Source: Dictyobacter arantiisoli
GTDB lineage: Bacteria; Chloroflexota; Ktedonobacteria; Ktedonobacterales; Ktedonobacteraceae
Assembly: GCF_008326305.1 (NCBI RefSeq)
Contig: NZ_BIXY01000055.1
Coordinates: 1-47,698, forward strand
Length of the DNA stretch: 47,698 bases
Direction of reading: 5' to 3'
Shown: positions 8,663 to 16,609 of the stretch, piece after piece
Layout: every line of letters begins with the position of its first letter
How positions within the stretch are numbered: position 1 is the first letter of the stretch
Translations under genes and position numbers: made by a program
Notes under the pieces: model-generated
Told to the model about the DNA's origin: nothing
What the model saw: only the letters and a program-made list of their open reading frames with translations
Databases searched by the model: none

Positions 8663-9883
8663 TTAACGGACGACAAAATAGAGCGTTTTTGCTAACTGGT
8701 TGTTCCACCATAGTTCGGCCCGGCACTCGGCTGGTCGGGGGAAGCGCATCTCGAATAGACCGTTGCGATTCTCATTCGATTTCAAATGTTTCACCTGGAT
8801 CAGGGGACCGCTCTGTTGCAGAAAGAATTGCTTATTGGTATACCACTTAACAATAACCCGTCCATCTTGTTTGGTTGGTTCTGCTGTATACGTTAAATAA
8901 ACAGATTGGTTGGTTGTGAAGTCCTGTTGTGTGAGTGGAGGTTCCAGGGTTTTTGGATCATAGCGTGACGAGGTTGTCGCGGCTGGAATGAAAGCAGCGG
9001 CAGGCCCATTGATCTGTGTTTTGGATGGCTCTGGTAGACCGGGTTCTGGGTTGGCATTGACATTACTTAAGGTATGCCCGATACCAAAGACACTCAGGAT
9101 GCCTGTAGCACGCACAACATAGACACTGCCTGTACACAGCAATGCCATGACTATTAATACGCTCAGCAGGCCGCTGATGATACGCTTACGTGGAATCAGC
9201 GGTCGTGGGGTAGTGTACGTGGGTGCGATATGCACCACATCCTGCTGTACCATTTCAGGAAGGACTTGCTGGATGGCTTGCTCTGATACTAATTGTAGTG
9301 CTACTGTTGGTTGCCGCCCATCCGCTTGAAATTGAGCAGGAGACTGATAGAGGGCAGGGAGCTGAACAAAATCACCCGTGTCAGGAAAACTCTGCTGGGG
9401 AGGTAATGCCTCCTGCTGTGGAGTAGCGGGCAGCGGGGTGTAAGGTGCTCCCTTGCCTGGTTGTAGGGGTTCGTGTACCGCCGCAGGCGCTTCCATTTCC
9501 ATGGACGAAGTAAAGGATTGCTGGGGAGGTACTGACGTACTTGTTTGCCACCAGGGAAGCGGAAAATCCTCCTGTTCAACTGTAACATCTGGCCCCTGTT
9601 CCATTTCAGGAGCTTGCCAGGTCGCGGCGGGATTACCAGTAGATGGTGTTTGCCAGGCAGGTTTAATATTATCAAAAGAAAGCTGAGGGACAGCATCATC
9701 CCATTGTGTAGAGGATGTGGCAGGAGATTGTGTCCATGAAGCGCCAGAGCCCCCATCAGGTATACGTTTGCTTTTTAGTAAGGGTGAAGGTGCGCCACAG
9801 TTATGACATGGAGCTTTATTCTCTTCACGTACCATCTTACAATGTGTACAGAACATGTTCACCATCCGTTTAATATATGTCAA
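8663..9883 (-). CDS. Zinc-ribbon membrane protein with Pro/Gln-rich linker
   Basis: Up to 406 aa. The N-terminus carries a zinc ribbon (FCTHCKMVREENKAPCHNCG, Cys 12, 15, 27, 30). A long low-complexity Pro/Gln/Thr/Ser-rich segment follows (about 45-230). One transmembrane helix comes next (about 236-258, ISGLLSVLIVMALLCTGSVY), then an extracytoplasmic C-terminal domain of about 145 residues. The topology is cytoplasmic ribbon, one membrane pass, external domain. The first Met (9883) is doubtful: Met10 (9856), directly before the ribbon, is the usual kind of start and has GGTG just upstream. Function unknown; possibly a surface sensor or anchor. Confidence 0.75.
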   Translation of the reverse strand: MTYIKRMVNMFCTHCKMVREENKAPCHNCGAPSPLLKSKRIPDGGSGASWTQSPATSSTQWDDAVPQLSFDNIKPAWQTPSTGNPAATWQAPEMEQGPDVTVEQEDFPLPWWQTSTSVPPQQSFTSSMEMEAPAAVHEPLQPGKGAPYTPLPATPQQEALPPQQSFPDTGDFVQLPALYQSPAQFQADGRQPTVALQLVSEQAIQQVLPEMVQQDVVHIAPTYTTPRPLIPRKRIISGLLSVLIVMALLCTGSVYVVRATGILSVFGIGHTLSNVNANPEPGLPEPSKTQINGPAAAFIPAATTSSRYDPKTLEPPLTQQDFTTNQSVYLTYTAEPTKQDGRVIVKWYTNKQFFLQQSGPLIQVKHLKSNENRNGLFEMRFPRPAECRAELWWNNQLAKTLYFVVR

Positions 9884-10386
9884 TTTATTTATCTTTTATT
9901 TTCATTAAGCTAACACTAACACCAATGCAACAGATAAATCAAGTCCATGACCATTATATCAGGACAAAATATCTATTTTTCTCTCTCCAGCGCGCCAAAA
10001 ATCCTTTGCATATTATACAAGCGAGCATAAGTAAATTTCTTGAAAAGCAGGAAGTATTCATAAATATCTTAAATGATTTTAGTATGATATTAAGTAGCCT
10101 GTACTCTTACTGCAAGTATATTCATACCTGTAATTGTAGAGCTTGTGTTAGAGATAAATGCCATGGAATGGCAGTAGTATAAAAAGAGAAAAGCAGTTAT
10201 ACATTATGCAATTAAAATTTACCAGTTTAAAAGCCCTTTAGCATTTCCTATTATGATGATGTATAATAGTAGAAGCAAAGAGCAGAAAAACCTGCCGAAG
10301 AACATTTACATCAGGCATGAATTGTACAATAATAGGGAGAAGGGTCATTCTTCCCTGCTTGATAATCTTGAAAGGATTTTTTTACT
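9884..10386. other. Intergenic region, 503 bp
   Basis: AT-rich spacer between the minus-strand zinc-ribbon gene and the plus-strand ferredoxin gene. An open frame (9877-10182) is considered spurious: it overlaps the zinc-ribbon gene start, has no Shine-Dalgarno and shows no family features. The right part holds the ferredoxin promoter candidate. Confidence 0.5.
10238..10267 (+). promoter_or_regulatory. Candidate promoter of the ferredoxin gene
   Basis: TTAGCA (10238-10243), an 18-nt spacer and a perfect TATAAT (10262-10267), about 120 nt upstream of the ferredoxin start. Predicted by eye. Confidence 0.4.
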
Positions 10387-10650
10387 ATGGCTTATGTAAT
10401 CACTCAGCCTTGTATTGGCACCAAAGACGCTTCGTGCGTAGATGTCTGTCCAGTTGACTGCATTCATCCAGGACCCGGCGAAGATGGGTTTGATGATAAT
10501 CAGCAACTCTACATCAACCCTGACGAATGCATCGATTGCGGAGCATGTGAGCCTGCCTGCCCTGTTACTGCCATCTTCGAAGAATCTGCGGTACCTGCTG
10601 AATGGAAGCAGTACATCAAAATCAACGCAGATTTCTTCCAGGGTGCATAA
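10387..10650 (+). CDS. 7Fe-type ferredoxin
   Basis: 87 aa soluble electron carrier. The N-terminal motif has Cys 9, 17, 21 and 25 (PCIGTKDASCVDVCPVDC). This wide Cys-x7-Cys-x3-Cys-P spacing is typical of the [3Fe-4S]/[4Fe-4S] (7Fe) FdxA class. The second motif is CIDCGACEPACP (from about Cys 48). The protein is shorter than classical FdxA (about 105 aa), lacking much of the C-terminal extension. A Shine-Dalgarno-like AAAGGA precedes the ATG. It is monocistronic with its own terminator. It could serve many redox partners; a link to the P450 at 46 kb is possible but only speculative. Confidence 0.93.
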   Translation: MAYVITQPCIGTKDASCVDVCPVDCIHPGPGEDGFDDNQQLYINPDECIDCGACEPACPVTAIFEESAVPAEWKQYIKINADFFQGA

Positions 10651-10714
10651 CCACTCTATTTCATATCTCAACAAAAAGTTGAGGATTGACAAAAAATAGG
10701 GTAAACAATAAAGT

Positions 10715-10785
10715 GATATCTCTTGCAAGGCCTCTCCCTGGAATATGAGTGTATACCTGGGATGCAAGGGATATCATCTTTTTTT
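10715..10785 (+). terminator. Rho-independent terminator after ferredoxin
   Basis: A 13-bp stem (10715-10727 with 10763-10775, one G-T pair) encloses a second short GC-rich pairing and is followed by a run of seven or eight T residues (10778-10785). It lies about 65 nt after the ferredoxin stop. Confidence 0.7.
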
Positions 10786-10925
10786 GTCCAGCCTTTTCCC
10801 TGGTTGAGTGAGACGATTGATCTGCGCAAAGAAAAGAATTTTTTTGAAACTCGGGTCACGGAGTATCAATCGGGTTCAGCCTTGCAATGGGATTAATGCA
10901 GCGCTGATGGTAGAGATGTATAAGC

Positions 10926-10955
10926 GTACAGGTGGACACTGTTATCTACCTGTAC
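10926..10955 (-). terminator. Inverted repeat after the MFS gene
   Basis: An 11-bp stem with one wobble (10926-10936 with 10945-10955) and an 8-nt loop lies 36 nt beyond the stop of the minus-strand sugar transporter gene. There is no T-tract, so it may be a transcript 3'-end stabiliser and not a classical terminator. Confidence 0.35.
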
Positions 10956-10990
10956 ATGCAGCGTCGCAGCGTCTGATATCCTCTCTTATT

Positions 10991-12481
10991 TCAGGCGTCA
11001 GAGAAGGGGGTGAGATGGGCCATTGAGGTGACCGGCTCAGTTTCCTCAATCTCTTCCCAATGGCGACCATTTTGCCAGTAGAGTTCAATCTGTTCCAGGC
11101 TTTTGCGGCGCGTTTCCGGGACCAGTGTGAAGCAAAAGATAATCGCTATCACTCCCATGAGGCCATAGAGCCAGAAGGTAAAACTTTTGCCAATGAGATT
11201 GATAAGCGTTAAAAACGTAATACTGATCAATAGATTCGCGCTCCAGTTGGCGAACGTTGCGATGCTGGCTCCTGTCGAGCGTAGATGGGTGGGAAACAAT
11301 TCGGCGCACATAAGCCAGAAGACAGGCCCCAGGCTGAGTGCAAAGGCGATAATATAGATGAGTAGCACAATGAGAATGAGATAGCCTGCATGCTGTGCTC
11401 CCAGTTTGAAAATGATGCCCAGTGCGGATAAAGCCAGTACCATACAGGCAGTGCCCCCGATTAAGAGAGGACGACGCCCGATACGGTCGATCAGCATGCC
11501 AGCAATAATCGTCGTCAGGACATTGACGACCCCGACAATACTGGCGGCTAGAATTGCACTTGAAGCTGAGGCAAAACCAGCATATTCAAAAATAGTAGGC
11601 GAGTAATAAATGACCGTATTAATCCCAATCACTTGCTGAAAGATAGCCAGACCTACTGCGACCAGTAGTGCCATGCGTAAGCCGGGTTGGAACAGGGCTC
11701 GCCAGGATGCTTGCGCTGGTTGCTGATTAAATGACCTGCGAATCGCCTTCCACTCCTGAGCCGCCTCTTCAGGATGAAATAAACGTTCCAGGACCAACGC
11801 TGTATCCGACCAGCGCCCTTTGCTTGCCAGCCAGCGTGGAGACTCAAGGGCAAAGAACATACCCAGAAGCAATAATAGTCCGGCAATAGAGGTGACCGCA
11901 TACATAGGAGCCCAGCTCATATGCGCACTGGCGAAAGCCAGATCCACCCAGTACGCGCTGGCAATTCCGATTGTAATTGCCAGTTGATTAAAATTGACCA
12001 GCATACCGCGTAGACGTGATGGAGCGATCTCTGAAATGTAGACTGGCACAACGCTGGCTGTGGCGCCAATGCTCATACCTACCAGGAGACGCAGCGTAAG
12101 AAACATCGGCCAGCTTGTTACCTGTGATGTGCATAAAGCGCCCACAGTAAACATACTGGCGGTAATTAGTAGGGTACGACGGCGACCCAGGCGATCACTC
12201 AGCTTACCCCCGCCCAGCGCCCCGATAGCAGCCCCAAGTAAAGCGATACTGACCGTCACCTCTTGCATCCATGCATTCAACATAAATTGGACCCGTAAGA
12301 AGAGCATCGCTCCTGAAATGACCGCTGTATCATAGCCAAAAAGCAAGCCACCTAATGCTGCAATACTTACCACAACATAGAGAAGGACACGTTGTCGCCA
12401 ATGGCCCTGAGATCGCACTACAAGTTGCTCCATTTGCGATGATTGAGAGTTATCATCACTCCTACCAGCACGTTCTTTCAT
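10991..12481 (-). CDS. MFS sugar porter (sugar:H+ symporter family)
   Basis: 496 aa with 12 hydrophobic segments. Sugar-porter signatures are all present: GGLLFGYDTAVISGA in TM1, DRLGRRRTLL after TM2, SPRWLASKGR after TM6, DRIGRRPLLIGG after TM8 and PETRRKSLEQIE after TM12. These place it with XylE/GalP/glucose:H+ symporters; the exact sugar is unknown. I chose the ATG at 12481 because GGAGGAGG lies 6 nt upstream. The longer frame reaching 12583 adds 34 residues without a ribosome site. The gene is monocistronic and divergent from ureF. Confidence 0.93.
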   Translation of the reverse strand: MKERAGRSDDNSQSSQMEQLVVRSQGHWRQRVLLYVVVSIAALGGLLFGYDTAVISGAMLFLRVQFMLNAWMQEVTVSIALLGAAIGALGGGKLSDRLGRRRTLLITASMFTVGALCTSQVTSWPMFLTLRLLVGMSIGATASVVPVYISEIAPSRLRGMLVNFNQLAITIGIASAYWVDLAFASAHMSWAPMYAVTSIAGLLLLLGMFFALESPRWLASKGRWSDTALVLERLFHPEEAAQEWKAIRRSFNQQPAQASWRALFQPGLRMALLVAVGLAIFQQVIGINTVIYYSPTIFEYAGFASASSAILAASIVGVVNVLTTIIAGMLIDRIGRRPLLIGGTACMVLALSALGIIFKLGAQHAGYLILIVLLIYIIAFALSLGPVFWLMCAELFPTHLRSTGASIATFANWSANLLISITFLTLINLIGKSFTFWLYGLMGVIAIIFCFTLVPETRRKSLEQIELYWQNGRHWEEIEETEPVTSMAHLTPFSDA

Positions 12482-12747
12482 CACATTCCTCCTCCACATC
12501 ATTTGGCTTGCTTTAAAGGCAGATTTCGTTGTTCCAGCGATTTCTCTGTAATAATGACAAGCGATTAAACTGTTTTCATACACTCATTATATATATCAAG
12601 CAAAAAAGCAATCCATTGCAGCAAGATGTTAATGAATAATCAAATAAATACCCCCTGTGTGATTGATTGATTGATCAGATTGGCATGAGTATGGGGCGCA
12701 ATCATACTTTACTTCCCTCTTCCACCACCACCCGGAAGGACGGAGAG

Positions 12748-12819
12748 CCTCAGAGCAAGCGACAAAAATTACAATTTGGCAGAAACACCTGCTAAATTGT
12801 AATTTTTCAGTCCCTGAGG
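12748..12819 (+). promoter_or_regulatory. Large stem-loop in the ureF leader
   Basis: A 19-bp stem (12764-12782 with 12789-12807, one G-T wobble) has a 6-nt loop AAACAC. An outer 6-bp helix encloses it (12748-12753 CCTCAG with 12814-12819 CTGAGG), separated by an asymmetric internal loop. It ends 43 nt before the ureF start. It could be an attenuator or leader control element of the ureFDAB operon, or a small palindromic insertion. No known riboswitch class was recognised. Confidence 0.5.
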
Positions 12820-12862
12820 TAAACTACACAAAAATAGCTTTGATCAGGAAGACGGGGACGTT

Positions 12863-13570
12863 ATGGAGATCGCTACCCTGCCATTTCTACGCCTGCTCCA
12901 ATTAGCCGATAGTGCATTACCCATTGGCTCTGCGGCCCATTCCTATGGCCTGGAAAGTATGACGGTCGAAGAGCATCTCACAGTTGCACAATTAGAGGAT
13001 TTCTTGCGCATCTATCTGGCCGAAAATGGTGTGCTAGAAAGCACCTTTTGTCGCCTGGGTTATCGGCTGGCGGAGCTGACAGATTCCACGCAGTACATGG
13101 AGCAATGGGTCCAGCTCAATACTCGTTTGAGTGCCTACAAAACAGCTCGCGAAAGTCGCACAGCCAGCGCTACGCTTGGACGACGCCTGTTACAACTTGT
13201 CGCATCCCTGGAAGATGCAGCGCAGCTCTATCAGGCGCTTGCCAGTGCGAAACGTGAGCATACAGATAATCACTACAGTATCGCCTTTGGTCTGGTCGGA
13301 GCCATCTTGAGGGTCGACGAAGATGTTGTCGTCCTCGCCTATCTTCAACAATCTCTGACCGGCCTCATTTCTGCCTGCCAGCGCCTGCTCCCATTGGGAC
13401 AAAATCAAGCCAGCGGCATGCTCTGGCACTTGAAAAGTAGCCTGATTGAGATCGCGGAACAGAGCGAGCGAGCCAGCGAGCATCCCGATGAACTGATGCT
13501 TTTTACCCCTTTACTCGATATTGGCAGTATGAGCCATCCCTTACTGGACACACGACTCTTTATCAGCTAA
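12863..13570 (+). CDS. ureF: Urease accessory protein UreF
   Basis: 235 aa, all-helical accessory protein. UreF binds UreD(H) and UreG in the urease activation complex. It is recognised by the N-terminal LLQLADSALPIGSAAHSYGLE signature (family LxxxSPxLPVGAFxxSxGLE), the central YKTARESRTASATLGRRLL helix and the C-terminal SMSHPLLDTRLFIS. The start has GGGGACG a few nt upstream. It is the first gene of the plus-strand urease unit ureF-ureD-ureA-ureB; 107 nt separate it from ureD. Confidence 0.95.
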   Translation: MEIATLPFLRLLQLADSALPIGSAAHSYGLESMTVEEHLTVAQLEDFLRIYLAENGVLESTFCRLGYRLAELTDSTQYMEQWVQLNTRLSAYKTARESRTASATLGRRLLQLVASLEDAAQLYQALASAKREHTDNHYSIAFGLVGAILRVDEDVVVLAYLQQSLTGLISACQRLLPLGQNQASGMLWHLKSSLIEIAEQSERASEHPDELMLFTPLLDIGSMSHPLLDTRLFIS

Positions 13571-13677
13571 GGCTTTGCAATTCTCAGATGATACAATTGA
13601 ATTATAAATAGTAGCGTGCAAGCTAGAAAGTCGAGTAGTTTTCCATTCAAACGATACATCCATCAACATCATCTGTC

Positions 13678-14520
13678 ATGGGGAGCTTGAGTCTCGGTTT
13701 CAAATGTTCTGAAGAGACACAGCAAACGCAATTATATGTGTATGAACAACAGCCACCGCTCAAGGTGATTCGCGCCTTTCCTTTGCCTGCTGGTGGTGCT
13801 CTGGTCCATCTGCATAATATTTCTGGTGGCGTGCTGGGAGGTGATCAATTAAACATCGCAGTTGATGTCCAGGCAGGGGCCTATGCTCAACTTACCACGA
13901 CCAGCGCGACGCGCCTGTATCGTAGTCGAAATGGTGTCATACCAGCGCGCCAAACAACTCATATCCACGTTGCAGAGCATGGCTTGCTTGAATATGTACC
14001 TGATCCGTTGATTCCCTTTGCGGGCGCACGTTATCAACAGCAGACGCGTATTGAACTGGCAAGGGGAGCTGGTTTGTTGTGGTGGGAAACTGTTGCGCCA
14101 GGACGCGTTGCACGCGGCGAATTATTTGCTTATGATCTACTCCAATTAGAGTATGAGATCAGCGTAGAGGGCAGACCTATCGCGCTGGAAAAGATCAAGT
14201 TGGAGCCACGGCAACGATCCCTATCCTCACTGGCTCGGCTGGGCCCTTATCACTATTTTACGAGTTTCTATATCTGTAAAGTTGGACTGGACGCGGCATA
14301 CTGGCTGAGTTTAGAAAAGGAATGCAGTTTGCTGGCACAACAGCTCACGTGTGCCGACGAGATACGCTGGGGTGTCAGCACCCTGGCGGCCCATGGGATT
14401 GTGGTGCGCGCCCTCAGCAAACGCGGCACAGCGCTGGCAGGGGGATTACATGCATTCTGGGATATGGTCACACAGGCGCTCTATGGACGAAAATCTATTC
14501 CTCCCAGGAAAATTTATTAA
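13678..14520 (+). CDS. ureD: Urease accessory protein UreD (UreH)
   Basis: 280 aa. UreD/UreH forms the UreD-UreF-UreG scaffold that carries nickel to apo-urease. Family signatures: FPLPAGGALVHLHNISGGVLGGD, TTTSATRLYRS, EYVPDPLIPFAGARYQQ and LLWWETVAPGRVARGE. The ATG at 13678 has no clear Shine-Dalgarno, so translation may depend on the upstream ureF transcript or a slightly different start. It lies between ureF and ureA, all on the same strand. Confidence 0.94.
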   Translation: MGSLSLGFKCSEETQQTQLYVYEQQPPLKVIRAFPLPAGGALVHLHNISGGVLGGDQLNIAVDVQAGAYAQLTTTSATRLYRSRNGVIPARQTTHIHVAEHGLLEYVPDPLIPFAGARYQQQTRIELARGAGLLWWETVAPGRVARGELFAYDLLQLEYEISVEGRPIALEKIKLEPRQRSLSSLARLGPYHYFTSFYICKVGLDAAYWLSLEKECSLLAQQLTCADEIRWGVSTLAAHGIVVRALSKRGTALAGGLHAFWDMVTQALYGRKSIPPRKIY

Positions 14521-14576
14521 GCCTGGATGTAACGTAGAGAGCTTGCCGCAAAGGCAGGCCAGAAGAGGAGACAGCC

Positions 14577-14879
14577 ATGTTACTCACTCAACGCGAACAA
14601 GAGAAACTCCTGATCTTTGTTGCCGCAGAATTGGCACGGAAACGTCAGACCCGCGGACTCAAGCTTAATTATCCAGAAGCCATCGCCATTATCAGCGCTG
14701 AAATCATGGAAGCCGCGCGGGATGGTAAAAGCGTCGCCGAGATCATGACCTTCGGCACCACTATCCTCACGCGTGCAGACGTCATGGAAGGCATTCCTGA
14801 AATGATCCATGATGTGCAGGTCGAAGCCACCTTTCCCGATGGCACCAAACTGGTAACCGTACACGATCCAATTAAATAA
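14577..14879 (+). CDS. ureA: Urease gamma subunit
   Basis: 100 aa, the normal length. Signatures: [60 protein letters not shown] and [19 protein letters not shown]. It is a structural subunit of the (alpha-beta-gamma)3 enzyme together with UreB and the distant UreC. A strong GAGGAG lies 7 nt upstream of the ATG. Confidence 0.97.
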   Translation: MLLTQREQEKLLIFVAAELARKRQTRGLKLNYPEAIAIISAEIMEAARDGKSVAEIMTFGTTILTRADVMEGIPEMIHDVQVEATFPDGTKLVTVHDPIK

Positions 14880-14890
14880 TCTTTATTTTC

Positions 14891-14945
14891 CTGAAATTGG
14901 CAGCAATTTCATGGTTCAGGGCGCTCCGTTAGGAGCATGGCTTAT
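14891..14945 (+). repeat. Dispersed small repeat, copy 1 (short form)
   Basis: Carries two hairpins: 14893-14898 with 14905-14910 (6 bp) and 14923-14927 with 14932-14936 (5 bp). The motif CTGAAATTGGCAGCAA and the block TTAGGAGCATGGCTTA recur at 16458-16545 in the same order, with a longer middle there. It fills the ureA-ureB gap. Confidence 0.65.
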
Positions 14946-14952
14946 TTAGGGG

Positions 14953-14982
14953 AACAGAATAGAACAGAACAGAACAGAACAG
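14953..14982 (+). repeat. Pentanucleotide tandem repeat before ureB
   Basis: Six 5-bp units (AACAG, the second being AATAG) directly precede the AAGGGAG Shine-Dalgarno (14983-14989) of ureB. Slippage would alter leader length if ureB starts at the TTG 14997. It would frameshift the protein if the start were the ATG at 14937. Confidence 0.85.
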
Positions 14983-14996
14983 AAGGGAGCACACGC

Positions 14997-15320
14997 TTGA
15001 AACCAGGAGAATATCTACTCAACGAAGCTGCCGGTGATATCGAGCTCAATACCGGACGATCCACTACCAGATTGCTGGTCAGCAATTCAGGTGATAGACC
15101 GATACAGGTAGGCAGTCATTTTCACTTCTACGAAGTCAATTCAGGCCTCTACTTTGAGCGACAACAGGCCTACGGCATGCGCCTGAATATCGCAGCCGGA
15201 ACAGCAGTCCGTTTTGAGCCGGGAGAAGAGAAAGAAGTCGAACTTGTCACCTTCGGCGGAGCCAAAATTATCTATGGACACAATGGGAAGGTCAATGGTG
15301 CCCTAAAAGCGCAACAATAA
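14997..15320 (+). CDS. ureB: Urease beta subunit
   Basis: 107 aa from the TTG at 14997. Signatures: [60 protein letters not shown] and VELVTFGG. I prefer TTG because AAGGGAG stands 7 nt upstream and because UreB proteins normally begin M-x-PGEY and are about 101-106 aa. The ATG at 14937 would add 20 residues (mostly Glu/Gln/Asn/Arg/Thr) encoded by a dispersed repeat and a pentamer tandem repeat. The same TTAGGAGCATGGCTTA block occurs at 16.5 kb with no gene behind it. A terminator follows. Confidence 0.95.
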   Translation: MKPGEYLLNEAAGDIELNTGRSTTRLLVSNSGDRPIQVGSHFHFYEVNSGLYFERQQAYGMRLNIAAGTAVRFEPGEEKEVELVTFGGAKIIYGHNGKVNGALKAQQ

Positions 15321-15371
15321 ATCCCATGTAATAGCCACTCTTTACGTAGCTACATGGATTCCAGCTGCCCC

Positions 15372-15408
15372 AAAGAAGGCTCGTCCGCGAGGGATCGGGC
15401 CTTCTTTT
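15372..15408. terminator. Bidirectional terminator between ureB and the EamA gene
   Basis: Stem AAAGAAGGC (15372-15380) with GCCTTCTTT (15399-15407), with A-rich and T-rich flanks, lies between convergent genes. It is a good rho-independent terminator in the plus direction and plausible in the minus direction. Confidence 0.75.
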
Positions 15409-15430
15409 CAAGCCTTATATGGTACGGATG

Positions 15431-16375
15431 TCAATGAAGAATGCCTTCTTGTGGAGCTTCCTGAGGGATGACGACCCGCTTTTTCGTCGCTGCCCGCTGT
15501 GTAGCGGTGAGAGCTACAACACATCCGCCCGCGAGTGCGATCATGCCCCCGCTTATCTGGAGTAGCGAAAGAGAATCACCCAGTAACAGGATTGCAAAGA
15601 TAGTTGAGAAGATCGGCATACTCTGCATTACCGTCGCTGCTTCCCAGCCCTGTAAATACTTCAGGCTTTCTTGCTGCGTAACGTAGGCGATACAGAAGTT
15701 TGAAATGATATAGATCGGCATAATCCAATAGAGCGCGCTAGAGATATGCGGCGGGATCACAGCTTGCCGGGTCGCCAGGATGGGTAAGACCACCAGTGCG
15801 CTGATCAATAATTTCCAGACAATCAGCGGTAATGAGTCGATTTTAGGTGCCAGTTGCTTGGAGGGAAGGATCGCGTAACCAAAGCCGAGTGCACCCAGCA
15901 GCACCAATCCATCCCCAATATTTAAGCTGCCCCAGACAGAGGTCTGCATATTCTTGATCACAACCAGCGCGCTGCCCAGCAGGAGCAAGAGAATGCCAGC
16001 GATCTGTTTTCGATTCAACTTTTCGTGTAAGAAAATAACCGCAAATAAGATCGACGAGATGCCCTGAAACTGAAGCAGGAAGCCAGCTTTAATCGCACTG
16101 GTCAAACCCAGACCGATAATTACGCAGCAAGCTGGTAGCGCGGTCCCCAGCACTGACACTAACAGGACATTCATCCAATCGTCCCGCTTCAAATTCGTGC
16201 GTAGCGAAATTCTGCGCATGCTCAGAAATAGAAGCAAGAGTATACCGCCGAGCAAGAAATTTAAGAATGTCACCAGAAGAGGATGCAGGCTTGCGGTTGC
16301 CAGTTTGCCCAGTACGGTTCCCAGCCCAAACATACAAGCCGTCGCCAGCGTCAGCGCTATCCCTCTTGTTTTCAC
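15431..16375 (-). CDS. EamA/DMT-family transporter
   Basis: 314 aa inner-membrane protein with ten hydrophobic segments in two EamA repeats (first from ALTLATACMFGLGTVLGKLA, second from LNIGDGLVLLGALGFGYAIL). DMT members of this type export metabolites or amino acids; the substrate is unknown. I chose the GTG at 16375 because AAAGGA lies 6 nt upstream; the longer frame from GTG 16390 adds five residues. The promoter carries two identical palindromic operators, so the gene is probably tightly repressed. The nearest candidate repressor is the LacI-type gene at 16610. Confidence 0.9.
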   Translation of the reverse strand: MKTRGIALTLATACMFGLGTVLGKLATASLHPLLVTFLNFLLGGILLLLFLSMRRISLRTNLKRDDWMNVLLVSVLGTALPACCVIIGLGLTSAIKAGFLLQFQGISSILFAVIFLHEKLNRKQIAGILLLLLGSALVVIKNMQTSVWGSLNIGDGLVLLGALGFGYAILPSKQLAPKIDSLPLIVWKLLISALVVLPILATRQAVIPPHISSALYWIMPIYIISNFCIAYVTQQESLKYLQGWEAATVMQSMPIFSTIFAILLLGDSLSLLQISGGMIALAGGCVVALTATQRAATKKRVVIPQEAPQEGILH

Positions 16376-16389
16376 AATCGTTCCTTTCA

Positions 16390-16444
16390 CATCATACGTA
16401 TGACTCTATGCTAAAAGCATATGTCATACGTATGATGTTGTCAA
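16390..16444 (-). promoter_or_regulatory. EamA promoter with twin palindromic operators
   Basis: On the minus strand TTGACA (plus 16439-16444), a 17-nt spacer and TATGCT (plus 16416-16421) form a good promoter. The 12-bp palindrome TCATACGTATGA occurs twice: 16424-16435, inside the -35/-10 spacer, and 16392-16403, just past the -10. The copies are 32 bp apart centre to centre, about three helical turns. The flanks extend the match to 15-bp inverted arms (16390-16404 with 16423-16437). A central CpG palindrome suits a LacI-family repressor. Confidence 0.75.
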
Positions 16445-16457
16445 GCTAACGCAATTC

Positions 16458-16545
16458 CTCTGAAATTGGGAGCAAATTCAGGAGAATGCCTGGAATGATG
16501 TTTGAACCGTATTGGGGTGCTCCCTTAGGAGCATGGCTTATGAGG
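16458..16545 (+). repeat. Dispersed small repeat, copy 2 (long form)
   Basis: Contains the 5' block CTGAAATTGGGAGCAAATTC, a middle with TTCAGGAGAAT, GGAATGAT and TGAACCGTATTGGGG, and a perfect 6-bp hairpin TGCTCC-CTTA-GGAGCA (16518-16533) followed by TGGCTTA. Its ends match copy 1 (14891-14945). Its middle matches the minus strand of 47450-47590 next to a transposase-like gene end. It is probably a relic or miniature derivative of an insertion sequence. Confidence 0.6.
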
Positions 16546-16609
16546 GATCGTCAAAGGCTGCACTTTGAGATACAATAAGAAGTGTATTCTGTTTAATTGA
16601 AGGGGCATA

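Noticed and set aside
9877-10182. 101-codon plus-strand frame before the ferredoxin gene
   Set aside because: Overlaps the zinc-ribbon gene start, lacks a ribosome site, and its composition looks like translated AT-rich spacer.
12661-12675. GATT tandem repeat between the MFS and ureF genes
   Set aside because: Under four units in a non-coding spacer; too short to suggest function.
12748-12819. Possibility of a guanidine or nickel riboswitch before ureF
   Set aside because: Loop sequence and helix layout do not match the ykkC, mini-ykkC, ykkC-III or NiCo classes as I know them; kept only as an unexplained stem-loop.
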